From contig CANMFM010000011.1 of the NCBI GenBank assembly GCA_947497175.1, positions 1 to 64,000 of the forward strand: DNA of 64,000 nt, in the 5' to 3' direction. The notes under the pieces were generated by a model. The model searched no databases, was not told the origin of the DNA, and saw only the letters and a program-made list of their open reading frames with translations. Within the stretch, counting starts at the first letter, position 1. Each line of letters opens with the position of its first letter. This DNA is from an uncultured Aquimarina sp. Its GTDB lineage: Bacteria; Bacteroidota; Bacteroidia; Flavobacteriales; Flavobacteriaceae. Below are positions 26,050-34,702 of the stretch, piece by piece. The position numbers were made by a program, and so were the translations under genes.

Positions 26050-27224
26050 TTGAAGAAAGTCAGCATTTTGAAACACAAGCGGTAAGAACGCAGACAGAGA
26101 AGACCCAGTTTTTGGAACATTCGACACCTATGTATTTGACCTCGGGCTTTGTCTTTGAGGACGCCGAAGAGATGAGAGCATCCTTTGCAGAAGAAAAGGA
26201 ACGTAATCTGTACAGCCGTTTTAGTAATCCAAACACTTCAGAATTTGTAGATAAAATCTGTAAACTTGAAGGGGCAGAGGATGGGTATGCATTTGCTACA
26301 GGGATGGCGGCAGTTTTTTCGACGTTTGCGGCATTACTAAATTCGGGAGATCATATTGTTTCTGCGCGATCTGTTTTTGGATCAACACATACGCTGTTTA
26401 CCAAGTATTTTCCGAAATGGAATATAGACACTAGCTATTTTACACTTAATGAAGTAGAAAAAATCGAAAACCTCATTCGACCCAACACAAAGATCATTTA
26501 TGCCGAATCCCCAACAAACCCGGGAGTGGATGTCCTGGATCTGGAATGGCTAGGTAATATAGCCAGAAAGCATAATTTGCTGCTAATTATAGATAACTGC
26601 TTTGCAACACCATATTTGCAAAACCCAATTGCGTTTGGTGCAGATCTGGTCATTCATTCTGCTACAAAATTAATTGATGGACAAGGACGAGTATTAGGAG
26701 GAGTAACTGTAGGAAAGAAAGACCTGATCAGAGAGATTTACTTGTTTTCTCGTAATACCGGGCCGGCACTATCTCCTTTTAACGCTTGGGTGTTGTCTAA
26801 AAGTCTGGAAACCCTAGCGGTTAGGGTAGATCGTCATTGTGAAAATGCGTTTAAGCTTGCTGTGTTTTTAGAAGCACATCCTAAAGTTAACTGGGTTAAA
26901 TACCCATTTTTGAAGTCGCATTTGCAATATAAAGTTGCTAAAAAACAGATGAAACTTGGAGGTAATATTGTTGCTTTTGAAGTAACAGGAGGAGTTAAAG
27001 CCGGGCAGAACTTTTTTGACAATTTGCAAATGTGCTCTCTCTCTGCCAACTTGGGAGATACACGAACGATCGTTACCCATCCGGCCTCTACAACTCATAG
27101 TAAATTAGCAGATGAAGACAAAATCGCTGTTGGGATTACTGATGGTATGGTACGATGCTCTGTAGGGTTAGAGCATATCGATGATATTATTAATGATATT
27201 GATCAGGCTTTAGAGAAACTATGA
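26046..27224 (+). CDS. metZ: O-succinylhomoserine sulfhydrylase-type PLP enzyme
   Basis: 392-residue Cys/Met metabolism PLP enzyme. The lysine is Lys208 in HSATKLIDGQGRVLGG; the DGQGR loop is typical of MetZ (O-succinylhomoserine sulfhydrylase) rather than cystathionine gamma-synthase. It makes homocysteine from an activated homoserine and sulfide. A second sulfhydrylase besides MetY in one operon is notable, because MetX here should give O-acetylhomoserine; MetZ may accept the acetyl ester too. Last gene of the operon. Confidence 0.87.
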   Translation: MIEESQHFETQAVRTQTEKTQFLEHSTPMYLTSGFVFEDAEEMRASFAEEKERNLYSRFSNPNTSEFVDKICKLEGAEDGYAFATGMAAVFSTFAALLNSGDHIVSARSVFGSTHTLFTKYFPKWNIDTSYFTLNEVEKIENLIRPNTKIIYAESPTNPGVDVLDLEWLGNIARKHNLLLIIDNCFATPYLQNPIAFGADLVIHSATKLIDGQGRVLGGVTVGKKDLIREIYLFSRNTGPALSPFNAWVLSKSLETLAVRVDRHCENAFKLAVFLEAHPKVNWVKYPFLKSHLQYKVAKKQMKLGGNIVAFEVTGGVKAGQNFFDNLQMCSLSANLGDTRTIVTHPASTTHSKLADEDKIAVGITDGMVRCSVGLEHIDDIINDIDQALEKL

Positions 27225-27281
27225 TAAAATGTAGGGTGTGTCATTTGTCTTATGTTATAGTTTTATGATTTTACAGATTCT

Positions 27282-27842
27282 TTATGGCTTACTAAACACG
27301 ATGAATTGATCTCCGGTTATGGTAACGCTAAGCTCTCCTAAGGCAGATTCTACTGTAGTTTCTTCATTGATAACTGTTTTTAATACCATTGCTTGTGTGC
27401 TTAGTGCTATGATTTCATACGATAAACTTTCTCCCTGAGCTGTTGTTGTAAGAGTATTGCCATTAATAGACCATTCTCCTGTACCAAGAAATTCAGGAAT
27501 TGTTTCTTCTACCGTAATTGGTTCTTGTAAAGGTATGCTAAATGTGGCGACAAGGGTAAAACCTCCACTGCTAATTAAAGTGTTGGGCTCATTTTCTACT
27601 GTTGATTCTGTAAGCGTAATAGATGCATTGTAATCTTTACCTGATATACTGTAGGTCCCACTAATAGGAAGGCCTTGAACTGTTGTTGTAAAGGTTCCGT
27701 TTTCAGATCTTACTTCTTCTAAACTCCATTCTCCCGGAATAAGAGACGCATCGGCTACAAATAAAACAGCATCATCATCGCTACTGCAAGAGGTAAACAC
27801 AATGGTCGATACTACACATAAAATTAGAACGATTTTTTTCAT
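27282..27842 (-). CDS. Lipocalin-like lipoprotein
   Basis: 186 residues with a lipoprotein signal ending VFTSC (Cys19) followed by SSDDD, an acidic stretch often seen after the lipid cysteine in flavobacterial surface lipoproteins. The body is beta-rich, with IPGEWSLEEVRSENG at the start and TGEWSINGNTLTTT later, resembling lipocalin-like domains common in this family. No ligand can be inferred. It converges with metZ. Confidence 0.7.
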   Translation of the reverse strand: MKKIVLILCVVSTIVFTSCSSDDDAVLFVADASLIPGEWSLEEVRSENGTFTTTVQGLPISGTYSISGKDYNASITLTESTVENEPNTLISSGGFTLVATFSIPLQEPITVEETIPEFLGTGEWSINGNTLTTTAQGESLSYEIIALSTQAMVLKTVINEETTVESALGELSVTITGDQFIVFSKP

Positions 27843-27862
27843 GATTCATGATTTTAATACTA

Positions 27863-28072
27863 TACTAATGTGAGTTCGATGTAAGAAAATTTACTTCTGT
27901 CTGAGTGATTTTTGATAGAAAATTGCGTCGAAAACAAGTAAATTATTATGTAAAAACCTTGTCGTCACAAGTGTGTTAAAGGATTGAGATAATTTTTTTT
28001 CTGTTTCACTACGAAAAATCACGCTATCGGACGACTCTTTGGGGCTAAATGTTATATCGAGTTCACATTGTA
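27863..28072. repeat. Dispersed repeat with inverted ends (about 210 bp)
   Basis: The left end TACTAATGTGAGTTCGATG (27863-27881) and the reverse complement of the right end (28052-28072, TACAATGTGAACTCGATATA) agree at most positions apart from one indel and a few transitions. The left end also shares TTCGATG(T/C)AAGAAAATTTA with the element at 1429-1516. It is non-coding and lies upstream of the lipoprotein gene. It looks like a miniature mobile element or a degenerate repeat. Confidence 0.5.
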
Positions 28073-28299
28073 CTAAGATAGCAAATCAATACTTAACTAT
28101 GCTTTTTTTGGATAGAACGTTCTTTTTAGTAATGAATTTTAGAACGAATTAAGGAAATTAATATATTGAATTATTAGGATATTAAAGGTGTGCCTTAATA
28201 ATCTACTAAATTACTGGGGTATTTATTAATAATATCACAATTCTTAAAATTCTGGTAAGATTTTACAAGCAATTAGACTAAGAAATAGATTTTTATATA

Positions 28300-28333
28300 T
28301 ACATTTGTTTAATATCCTACTATTCCGATAGGG
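28300..28333 (+). promoter_or_regulatory. Promoter and candidate operator of the sulfate assimilation cluster
   Basis: TACATTTG (28300-28307) is an exact -7 box. The expected start region carries the imperfect palindrome CCTACTATTCCGATAGGG (28316-28333), with CTAT/ATAG arms around TCCG. Further upstream, AGAACGTTCT (28114-28123) is a perfect 10-bp palindrome with a half site AGAACG at 28141-28146. Confidence 0.45.
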
Positions 28334-28353
28334 TAATAGAATTTAAGATTGAT

Positions 28354-28620
28354 ATGATTGTAGATCAAATGATATTAGATAAAGTAGCTTCAAAGAAAAC
28401 AACTTTCGAGGGTGATAAAACCTCTGAGAAACCAATACGTAGTATTGCAAAAGCAGTGAGTTGGAGAGTGATAGGAACTCTGGATACTTTGATAGTGTCT
28501 TATATTCTAACAGGTGAGATTGTATTAGCTACCTCGATAGCATCTATTGATTTTATTACTAAAATGATTCTCTATTTTTTTCATGAAAGAATATGGAATC
28601 GTGTAAAGTGGGGTAGGTAA
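28354..28620 (+). CDS. DUF2061 small membrane protein
   Basis: 88 residues with a DUF2061 domain: RSIAKAVSWRVIGTLDTLIVS, two hydrophobic segments (about 39-58 and 61-75), and the conserved ending FFHERIWNRVKWGR. Function is unknown. The gene is the first of the sulfate assimilation cluster, 46 bases before cysH, and I recall this neighbourhood from other Bacteroidota. A role in sulfate or sulfite handling is inferred only from position. Confidence 0.82.
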   Translation: MIVDQMILDKVASKKTTFEGDKTSEKPIRSIAKAVSWRVIGTLDTLIVSYILTGEIVLATSIASIDFITKMILYFFHERIWNRVKWGR

Positions 28621-28666
28621 TTGTGATTCTAAGTGTGAAATAAAAAGTCCTGAATTTAATTTGAAA

Positions 28667-29293
28667 ATGAGTTTTACAGAAAAAGAAATAGAAAATTTAA
28701 ATAGAGAGCTTACATCCAAAACCCCATTAGAAATTGTACAATGGGCAGTGAGTAAAGCTAAAAAGCCAGTAGTAACGACTAATTTTAGACCCTACGAAGC
28801 TGCTATTTTAAATGTTTGTGTACAGGCAAAAAAAGATATTCCTGTGATTTGGTGCGATTCTGGTTATAATACGCCAAATACATATAAGCACGCCGAAGAC
28901 ATAATTGAAAAACTTGGGTTAAATATACAATTATATGTTCCTAAACAAACTTCTGCACACAGAGACGCTGTTATTGGTATTCCAGACATAGAGGACCCAC
29001 AACATAAAGTGTTTACAGAACAGGTAAAGCTCGAGCCTTTTAAAAGGGCAATGCGTGATTTTACTCCAGATGTATGGTTTACAAACCTAAGAAAAGGCCA
29101 GACTGCATTAAGGGACTCTCTGGATATTTTAAGTATGGGTAAAGATGGAGTTTTAAAAGTAAGCCCGTTTTATTATTACAGCGATGCAGAATTAGATGTG
29201 TACTTAGAAAAAAATGAGTTGCCAAATGAATTTAAGTATTTTGACCCGACTAAAGTGTTAGATAATAGAGAATGTGGGTTACACACTAACTAA
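28667..29293 (+). CDS. cysH: Phosphoadenylyl-sulfate (PAPS) reductase family
   Basis: 208 residues from ATG 28667; a TTG two codons earlier is in frame but less likely. It reduces activated sulfate to sulfite. Visible features are the PP-loop-like TTNFRPYEAAIL, WCDSGYNTPNT, and the catalytic NRECGLH near the C-terminus. The paired cysteines (CC...CxxC) that bind a 4Fe-4S cluster in APS reductases are absent: only three cysteines exist. By family rules it should therefore use PAPS, though no APS kinase is encoded nearby. Confidence 0.88.
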   Translation: MSFTEKEIENLNRELTSKTPLEIVQWAVSKAKKPVVTTNFRPYEAAILNVCVQAKKDIPVIWCDSGYNTPNTYKHAEDIIEKLGLNIQLYVPKQTSAHRDAVIGIPDIEDPQHKVFTEQVKLEPFKRAMRDFTPDVWFTNLRKGQTALRDSLDILSMGKDGVLKVSPFYYYSDAELDVYLEKNELPNEFKYFDPTKVLDNRECGLHTN

Positions 29294-29312
29294 TAAATGA
29301 TGAAAAAATAAT

Positions 29313-30272
29313 ATGGAAATATTAGAAAAGACATTAGAACAATTAAATGGATCTGCCAAAAATTTGGGAGAAACTTCTGTTCTTAAAGTAAATCCTCTTG
29401 AGAGTGAGGCTATTTATATATTTCGAGAAGTAGTAGCCCAATTTGAGAAACCGGTACTACTTTTTTCTGGAGGAAAAGATTCTATCACCTTGGTAAGATT
29501 AGCACAAAAGGCTTTTTATCCGGGAAAAATTCCTTTTCCATTATTACATATTGATACGGGGCATAACTTTCCCGAAACCATAGAGTTTAGAGATAAATTA
29601 GTTGAAGAATTAGGAGTAGAACTTATTGTTCGTAATGTGCAAGATTCTATAGATCAAGGTAAAGTGGTTGAGGAGAAAGGAAAATATGCCAGTAGAAATA
29701 GCTTGCAGACAACCACGCTTCTTGATGCTTTAGAAGAATTTAAGTTTGATGCTGCTATTGGTGGTGCTCGAAGAGACGAAGAAAAAGCAAGGGCAAAAGA
29801 GCGAATTTTCTCTGTACGCGATGATTTTGGTCAGTGGGATGAAAAAAATCAACGTCCGGAATTGTTTGATCACCTTAATGGAAAAATCGACCTTGGACAA
29901 AATGTACGCGTATTTCCAATTAGCAATTGGACAGAGCTCGATGTATGGAGCTACATTGAAAAAGAAGAAATCGAGATCCCATCGATATATTTTGCGCATA
30001 TGCGTAAAACATTTATAAGAGACGGAATGATCTGGTCTGCAGAAGATGATGTTGTTTATCGTGAAGATGATGAGGTAGTAGAAGAGCGAATGGTACGCTT
30101 TAGAACGGTTGGAGATATGTCTTGTACCGCTGCGGTACTATCTGATGCTGTAACTATCGATAAAGTTGTTGCAGAAATCAGAGAATCAACAATTTCAGAA
30201 CGAGGGGCTCGTATTGATGATAAACGATCAGAAGCCGCCATGGAAAAACGGAAGCAGCAAGGGTATTTTTAA
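29313..30272 (+). CDS. cysD: Sulfate adenylyltransferase subunit 2
   Basis: 319 residues; the small catalytic subunit of ATP sulfurylase, forming APS from sulfate and ATP. The ATP pyrophosphatase PP-loop SGGKDS is at 52-57. GGARRDEEKARAKERIFS and the C-terminal RFRTVGDMSCTAAV are CysD signatures. It works with CysN, the next gene. The 141-base gap to cysN contains a long-range inverted repeat. Confidence 0.96.
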   Translation: MEILEKTLEQLNGSAKNLGETSVLKVNPLESEAIYIFREVVAQFEKPVLLFSGGKDSITLVRLAQKAFYPGKIPFPLLHIDTGHNFPETIEFRDKLVEELGVELIVRNVQDSIDQGKVVEEKGKYASRNSLQTTTLLDALEEFKFDAAIGGARRDEEKARAKERIFSVRDDFGQWDEKNQRPELFDHLNGKIDLGQNVRVFPISNWTELDVWSYIEKEEIEIPSIYFAHMRKTFIRDGMIWSAEDDVVYREDDEVVEERMVRFRTVGDMSCTAAVLSDAVTIDKVVAEIRESTISERGARIDDKRSEAAMEKRKQQGYF

Positions 30273-30291
30273 GATCAGTTAATAGTTGTTA

Positions 30292-30403
30292 GTTGACAGT
30301 TGATAGTCTTCTAATAATTGATAAAAATGTGAATTAAGTAAGAAAACAAAAGGGGGTAGTTTTAGAATTGATTACGATCAACAAATAACTATCAACCATC
30401 AAC
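30292..30403 (+). repeat. Long-range inverted repeat between cysD and cysN
   Basis: GTTGACAGTTGATAGT (30292-30307) can pair with ACTATCAACCATCAAC (30388-30403) at 14 of 16 positions, closing an 80-base loop. The left arm is part of a run of AGTTGTTAGTTGACAGTTGA-like near-repeats. It may be an RNA processing or stability element, or a dispersed repeat. No ORF is present in the gap. Confidence 0.5.
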
Positions 30404-30413
30404 AAAATAAAAG

Positions 30414-31661
30414 ATGGAAGTACTAAAAATAGCAACAGCAGGAAGTGTAGATGATGGTAAAAGTACCTTAATTGGGCGCATTTTATATGACACAAAATCA
30501 TTAACCACAGATAAACTAGCCGCTATAGAAGAAAGAAGTAAGGCCAATGGTTTTGATTATCTGGATTTCTCTCTGGCTACAGATGGACTGGTAGCCGAGC
30601 GAGAACAAGGTATCACGATTGATGTAGCTCATATATATTTTTCTACTAAATCCAAAAGTTATATTATCGCGGATACACCGGGTCATATCGAATATACCCG
30701 AAATATGGTTACAGGGGCATCAACATCACAGGCCTCTATTATTTTGGTAGATGCCCGTAGAGGAGTTATAGAACAGACATACCGACACTTCTTTATTAAT
30801 AACCTCTTACGGGTTAAAGACGTGATTGTTGCGATCAATAAAATGGATCTTGTCGATTTTTCTCAAGAGAAGTTTGATACTATAAAAGCAGATTTTGAAA
30901 CGTTAATTGAAAAAAGTGATTATAAAGAACAAAATATCACTTTTATTCCAGTTAGTGCATTGCAAGGGGATAACGTGGTTGACAAATCAAATAATACACC
31001 ATGGTATACTGGCCAAACCCTTTTAGAACATTTAGAAGAGTTAGATGCTCAGGATGTATTTGAAAAATCACAAGCACGATTTCCTGTACAAACCGTAATT
31101 AGACCTAAAAAAGACGAGTTTCATGATTTTAGAGGATATGCAGGTAAACTGTATGGAGGTGATCTTACGGTAGGCGATGAAGTGACTATTTTACCTTCGT
31201 TAACAACTTCAAAAGTAAAAGAAATTTACTTTTTTGACCAAAAATTTGATACTGCCGGTAGAGGAAGTTCTTGTACAATTACATTAGAAGATGATGTAAA
31301 TGTAAGTAGAGGGGATATGATTGTAAAGTCTTCAGAAAAACCAAAAGTAGAAAAACAACTTACCGCTACAGTATGTTGGATGGATAGCAAAGACTTACAT
31401 CCCGGAACCAATTATTTTGTGCAAAGTGGAAGCAATCGCGTTCTTGCAAAAGTAAAAAGCATAAGCGGAACCATTGCAACCGATTTTTCAGGAGAAAACA
31501 CTTCAGAAAACGCTTTGCAACTAAATGAAGTTGGGAAAGTGCAAATACAACTAAGCAAACCTTTAGCTTTTGATTCATACAGTAAGAATAAAGCTTCAGG
31601 ATCATTTATACTAATAGATTCTCAAACCAATAACACTGCGGGAGTAGGCTTTATAGAATAG
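30414..31661 (+). CDS. cysN: Sulfate adenylyltransferase subunit 1 (GTPase)
   Basis: 415-residue GTPase subunit of ATP sulfurylase; GTP hydrolysis drives APS formation. The G1 loop GSVDDGKST is at 10-18, DTPGHIEYTRNM is G3 and NKMDLVD is G4. The protein ends after the elongation-factor-like beta-barrels, so there is no CysC (APS kinase) fusion as seen in NodQ-type proteins. Partner of CysD. Confidence 0.95.
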   Translation: MEVLKIATAGSVDDGKSTLIGRILYDTKSLTTDKLAAIEERSKANGFDYLDFSLATDGLVAEREQGITIDVAHIYFSTKSKSYIIADTPGHIEYTRNMVTGASTSQASIILVDARRGVIEQTYRHFFINNLLRVKDVIVAINKMDLVDFSQEKFDTIKADFETLIEKSDYKEQNITFIPVSALQGDNVVDKSNNTPWYTGQTLLEHLEELDAQDVFEKSQARFPVQTVIRPKKDEFHDFRGYAGKLYGGDLTVGDEVTILPSLTTSKVKEIYFFDQKFDTAGRGSSCTITLEDDVNVSRGDMIVKSSEKPKVEKQLTATVCWMDSKDLHPGTNYFVQSGSNRVLAKVKSISGTIATDFSGENTSENALQLNEVGKVQIQLSKPLAFDSYSKNKASGSFILIDSQTNNTAGVGFIE

Positions 31662-31737
31662 GTTTTAGTCTATAACAGAGAAAAAGAAAACAAAGAAAAT
31701 TGAAGTAAAAATAGTGCTACACAAAAGTCATAATTAT

Positions 31738-31753
31738 GCCCTTTTTTAAGGGC
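31738..31753 (+). promoter_or_regulatory. Hairpin between cysN and the sulfite reductase gene
   Basis: GCCCTTTTTTAAGGGC is a small perfect-arm hairpin (GCCCTT/AAGGGC) 17 bases before the next start codon. There is no T-run after it, so it is not a simple terminator. It may affect translation or mRNA processing. Confidence 0.4.
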
Positions 31754-31769
31754 CGAAACAAGGAAAAAG

Positions 31770-33860
31770 ATGCAAAGTTTTAGAACTGAAATAGAAAACT
31801 CAATAGTCGAAAAAGACATTATAGAATTAGCAAACAAAATAGAGCAATTCCATAAGGGGAAGATTGATGAAGAAAAGTTTCGTAGCCTACGTTTAGCTCG
31901 TGGAGTTTATGGTCAGCGTCAAGAAGGTGTGCAAATGATCCGAATAAAATTACCGTATGGTAAAGTGCTTAGTAATCAGCTTAGACGCATTTGTGAGGTT
32001 TCAGACGAATACTCTAGAGGACGTCTTCATATTACAACACGACAGGATATTCAGATTCATTATGTTGATCTTAATAGAACACCAGAGCTGTGGGCAGAAT
32101 TAGAAAAAGATGACGTAACGCTTAGAGAGGCTTGCGGTAATACTGTTCGTAATGTTACAGCTTCAGAGACTGCCGGTATTGATCCTAAAGAACCCTTTGA
32201 CGTTTCTCCATATGCCGATGCATTATTTCGCTTCTTTTTAAGAAATCCGATTTGTCAGGAAATGGGACGTAAATTCAAAGTTTCTTTCTCAGGTACAGAA
32301 GAAGATACAGGGTTGTCGTATATGCACGATTTAGGTTTTATTGCTAAAACTGAAAATGGTATTCGTGGTTTTAAAGTCATGTTAGCAGGTGGATTAGGAT
32401 CACAGCCAAGACATGCAGATGAGTTGTATAGCTTCCTGCCCTCAGATAAAATTATTCCTTTAATGGAAGGAGTATTAAGAGTATTTGATCGTCACGGCGA
32501 ACGTAAAAGCAGAGCCAAAGCTCGAATGAAATTCTTGGTAAAAGATATCGGTTTAGAAGCGTTTAAAAAACTGGTAGAAGCCGAGCAAACCGCAATTCTT
32601 CAAAAGACAGTAGTAATTGATGCTGAAGCATATCAAACTTCGGTTCCGGTTCCCGTCAAGGCTCCGTACGTTGAAATCAAGGATCAAAAAGCTTTTGATT
32701 TATGGAGATCAACAAACGTGGTAACCCAAAAACAAAAAGGATATGTGGCTATTGGGATCAAAGTGTTACTTGGGGATTTTTATACAGATAAAGCAAGATT
32801 ATTAGCTGATTTGGTAGAGAACTATGCTGCAGGAGAAATCCGGTTGTCACTGCGTCAAAATATTTTGATTCCTTTTGTAAAAGAAGATTTGCTTCCTTTT
32901 TTCTATCAAGAGTTGAAAAAATTAGGATTTACTGAAGCTGGTTATAATAAAGCAGTCGATATTACCGCTTGCCCCGGAACGGATACCTGTAACCTGGGTA
33001 TTGCAAGTAGTACAGGTATCGCCGAAGAGTTAGAACGTGTTATCAAAACTGAATATTCGCAATATCTTGAAAAAGACGATTTGGTAATTAAAATTAGTGG
33101 GTGTATGAATGCTTGCGGTCAGCATAACATGGCAAATATAGGTTTCCAGGGGATGTCAGTACGTACTAAGGATAAATTAGTAGCGCCTGCATTACAAGTT
33201 TTATTAGGAGGTGGAAATCTGGGCGATGGAAAAGGCCGCTTTGCTGACAAAGTAGTAAAAATACCCAGCAGAAGAGGTCCGGAAGCATTACGTAGAATTC
33301 TAGATGACTTTGAAGCTAATGCCAATGGCAAACTTTTTGTCGATTATTATGTAGAGAAAGGAGAGAAGTACTTTTACAATTTTCTTACCGATTTGTCAAA
33401 TGTAGATAACCTAACTCAAGAAGATTTTATTGATTGGGGAACCGACGAGGAGTATGTAAAAGCTATAGGTGTTGGAGAATGTGCTGGAGTAGTCATAGAT
33501 TTAATTGCCACTTTATTCTTAGAAAGCGAAGAGAAAATAGAGAATGCTAAAGCTTCATTTGAAAACGGCATCTATTCTGACGCTGTATATCATGCCTATA
33601 GTTCTTTGGTAAACTCTGCAAAAGCATTGTTGTTGGCAGAGAATAAAAAAACCAATACGCATGCTGGGATAATTAGCCAGTTTGATGAAGAATTTGTCGC
33701 AAGCGGAAAAATTAGTCTTGATGGAACATTTGCAGATTTGATATACCAACTTCAAAAAAACGCACCAACTCGGGATTTTGCAGTGGATTATATTAAAAAA
33801 TCAGAGCAATTTTTGCGAAAAGTGCAAGCGTTTAGAGCCCTCGAAGTAGAAAATGTATAA
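31770..33860 (+). CDS. Ferredoxin-type sulfite (nitrite) reductase with C-terminal HEPN-like domain
   Basis: 696 residues. Residues 1-560 are a siroheme sulfite/nitrite reductase: the 4Fe-4S/siroheme cysteines are Cys401 and Cys407 (ACPGTDTC) and Cys445 and Cys449 (SGCMNACG), with duplicated ferredoxin-like halves. Given its place after cysN it should reduce sulfite to sulfide. Residues about 565-696 are an extra helical domain with ASFENGIYSDAVYHAYSSLVNSAKA, resembling HEPN domains. The DAVYHAYSS helix fits, but an RxxxxH RNase motif is not evident, so it is probably a binding domain. Standard reductases lack this tail. Confidence 0.87.
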   Translation: MQSFRTEIENSIVEKDIIELANKIEQFHKGKIDEEKFRSLRLARGVYGQRQEGVQMIRIKLPYGKVLSNQLRRICEVSDEYSRGRLHITTRQDIQIHYVDLNRTPELWAELEKDDVTLREACGNTVRNVTASETAGIDPKEPFDVSPYADALFRFFLRNPICQEMGRKFKVSFSGTEEDTGLSYMHDLGFIAKTENGIRGFKVMLAGGLGSQPRHADELYSFLPSDKIIPLMEGVLRVFDRHGERKSRAKARMKFLVKDIGLEAFKKLVEAEQTAILQKTVVIDAEAYQTSVPVPVKAPYVEIKDQKAFDLWRSTNVVTQKQKGYVAIGIKVLLGDFYTDKARLLADLVENYAAGEIRLSLRQNILIPFVKEDLLPFFYQELKKLGFTEAGYNKAVDITACPGTDTCNLGIASSTGIAEELERVIKTEYSQYLEKDDLVIKISGCMNACGQHNMANIGFQGMSVRTKDKLVAPALQVLLGGGNLGDGKGRFADKVVKIPSRRGPEALRRILDDFEANANGKLFVDYYVEKGEKYFYNFLTDLSNVDNLTQEDFIDWGTDEEYVKAIGVGECAGVVIDLIATLFLESEEKIENAKASFENGIYSDAVYHAYSSLVNSAKALLLAENKKTNTHAGIISQFDEEFVASGKISLDGTFADLIYQLQKNAPTRDFAVDYIKKSEQFLRKVQAFRALEVENV

Positions 33861-33914
33861 TATATTTAAGATGCCGTAAATAGTTTAAGAATATACTGCA
33901 CAAATGATTAAAAA

Positions 33915-34682
33915 ATGAATACTAAAACACCAAAACTAACTGTCGTAGGCGCAGGACCCGGAGATCCAGATCTGATTACGCTTAAAGCGCTTAAAGCCCT
34001 GGCTTCTGCCGATGTGGTGTTATATGATGCACTCATTAATGAAAAGCTGTTAAATTATGCTCCCGCTGCAGAAAAAATCTTTGTAGGTAAAAGAAAGGGG
34101 TGCTATGCTTATCAGCAATATCAAATTAATGATTTGATTGTGAGTAGAGCTAAAAGTCATGGGCATGTCGTACGATTAAAAGGAGGAGATCCGTTTATTT
34201 TTGGTCGTGGAGCCGAAGAGATTGATTATGTCCAGCAATTTGATATAGAAACCCATATGATTCCTGGGATATCTTCGTCTTTAGCAGTGCCGGCATATCA
34301 AGGGATACCATTGACTAAAAGAGGCACGTCTGAAAGCTTTTGGGTAATTACAGGAACCACAAAATCCCATAAATTATCACAGGATGTATACCTGGCGGCA
34401 AAATCCAATGCAACTGTTGTAATTTTGATGGGAATGAGTAAGTTAAGTGAAATAGTTAGTATCTTTGCAGCCGAAAATAAACAGAATATTGCAGTGGCCA
34501 TAATTCAAAACGGAACTACCGAAAAGGAGCAGTTTGGATTAGGTACTGTGGCTACAATTGAAAAGGTAGTTTCAGAAAAAGAATTATCATCTCCGGCAAT
34601 AATTGTAATCGGAGAAGTAGTGCGTCAAAGAGTGAAACTAGCTTCGATTTGTAAACAGATTAACCAAGAAATCGTATCTTGA
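33915..34682 (+). CDS. cobA: Uroporphyrinogen-III C-methyltransferase
   Basis: 255 residues. It methylates uroporphyrinogen III twice with SAM to give precorrin-2, the first step to siroheme for the preceding reductase. Signatures: VVGAGPGDPDLITLKALKAL at the N-terminus, VRLKGGDPFIFGRGAEE, and the PGISSSLAVPAYQGIPLTKRG loop. The gene ends 20 bases before the start I assign to the next siroheme gene. Confidence 0.95.
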   Translation: MNTKTPKLTVVGAGPGDPDLITLKALKALASADVVLYDALINEKLLNYAPAAEKIFVGKRKGCYAYQQYQINDLIVSRAKSHGHVVRLKGGDPFIFGRGAEEIDYVQQFDIETHMIPGISSSLAVPAYQGIPLTKRGTSESFWVITGTTKSHKLSQDVYLAAKSNATVVILMGMSKLSEIVSIFAAENKQNIAVAIIQNGTTEKEQFGLGTVATIEKVVSEKELSSPAIIVIGEVVRQRVKLASICKQINQEIVS

Positions 34683-34702
34683 TAGTTCAGGATAGCTATA
34701 AG

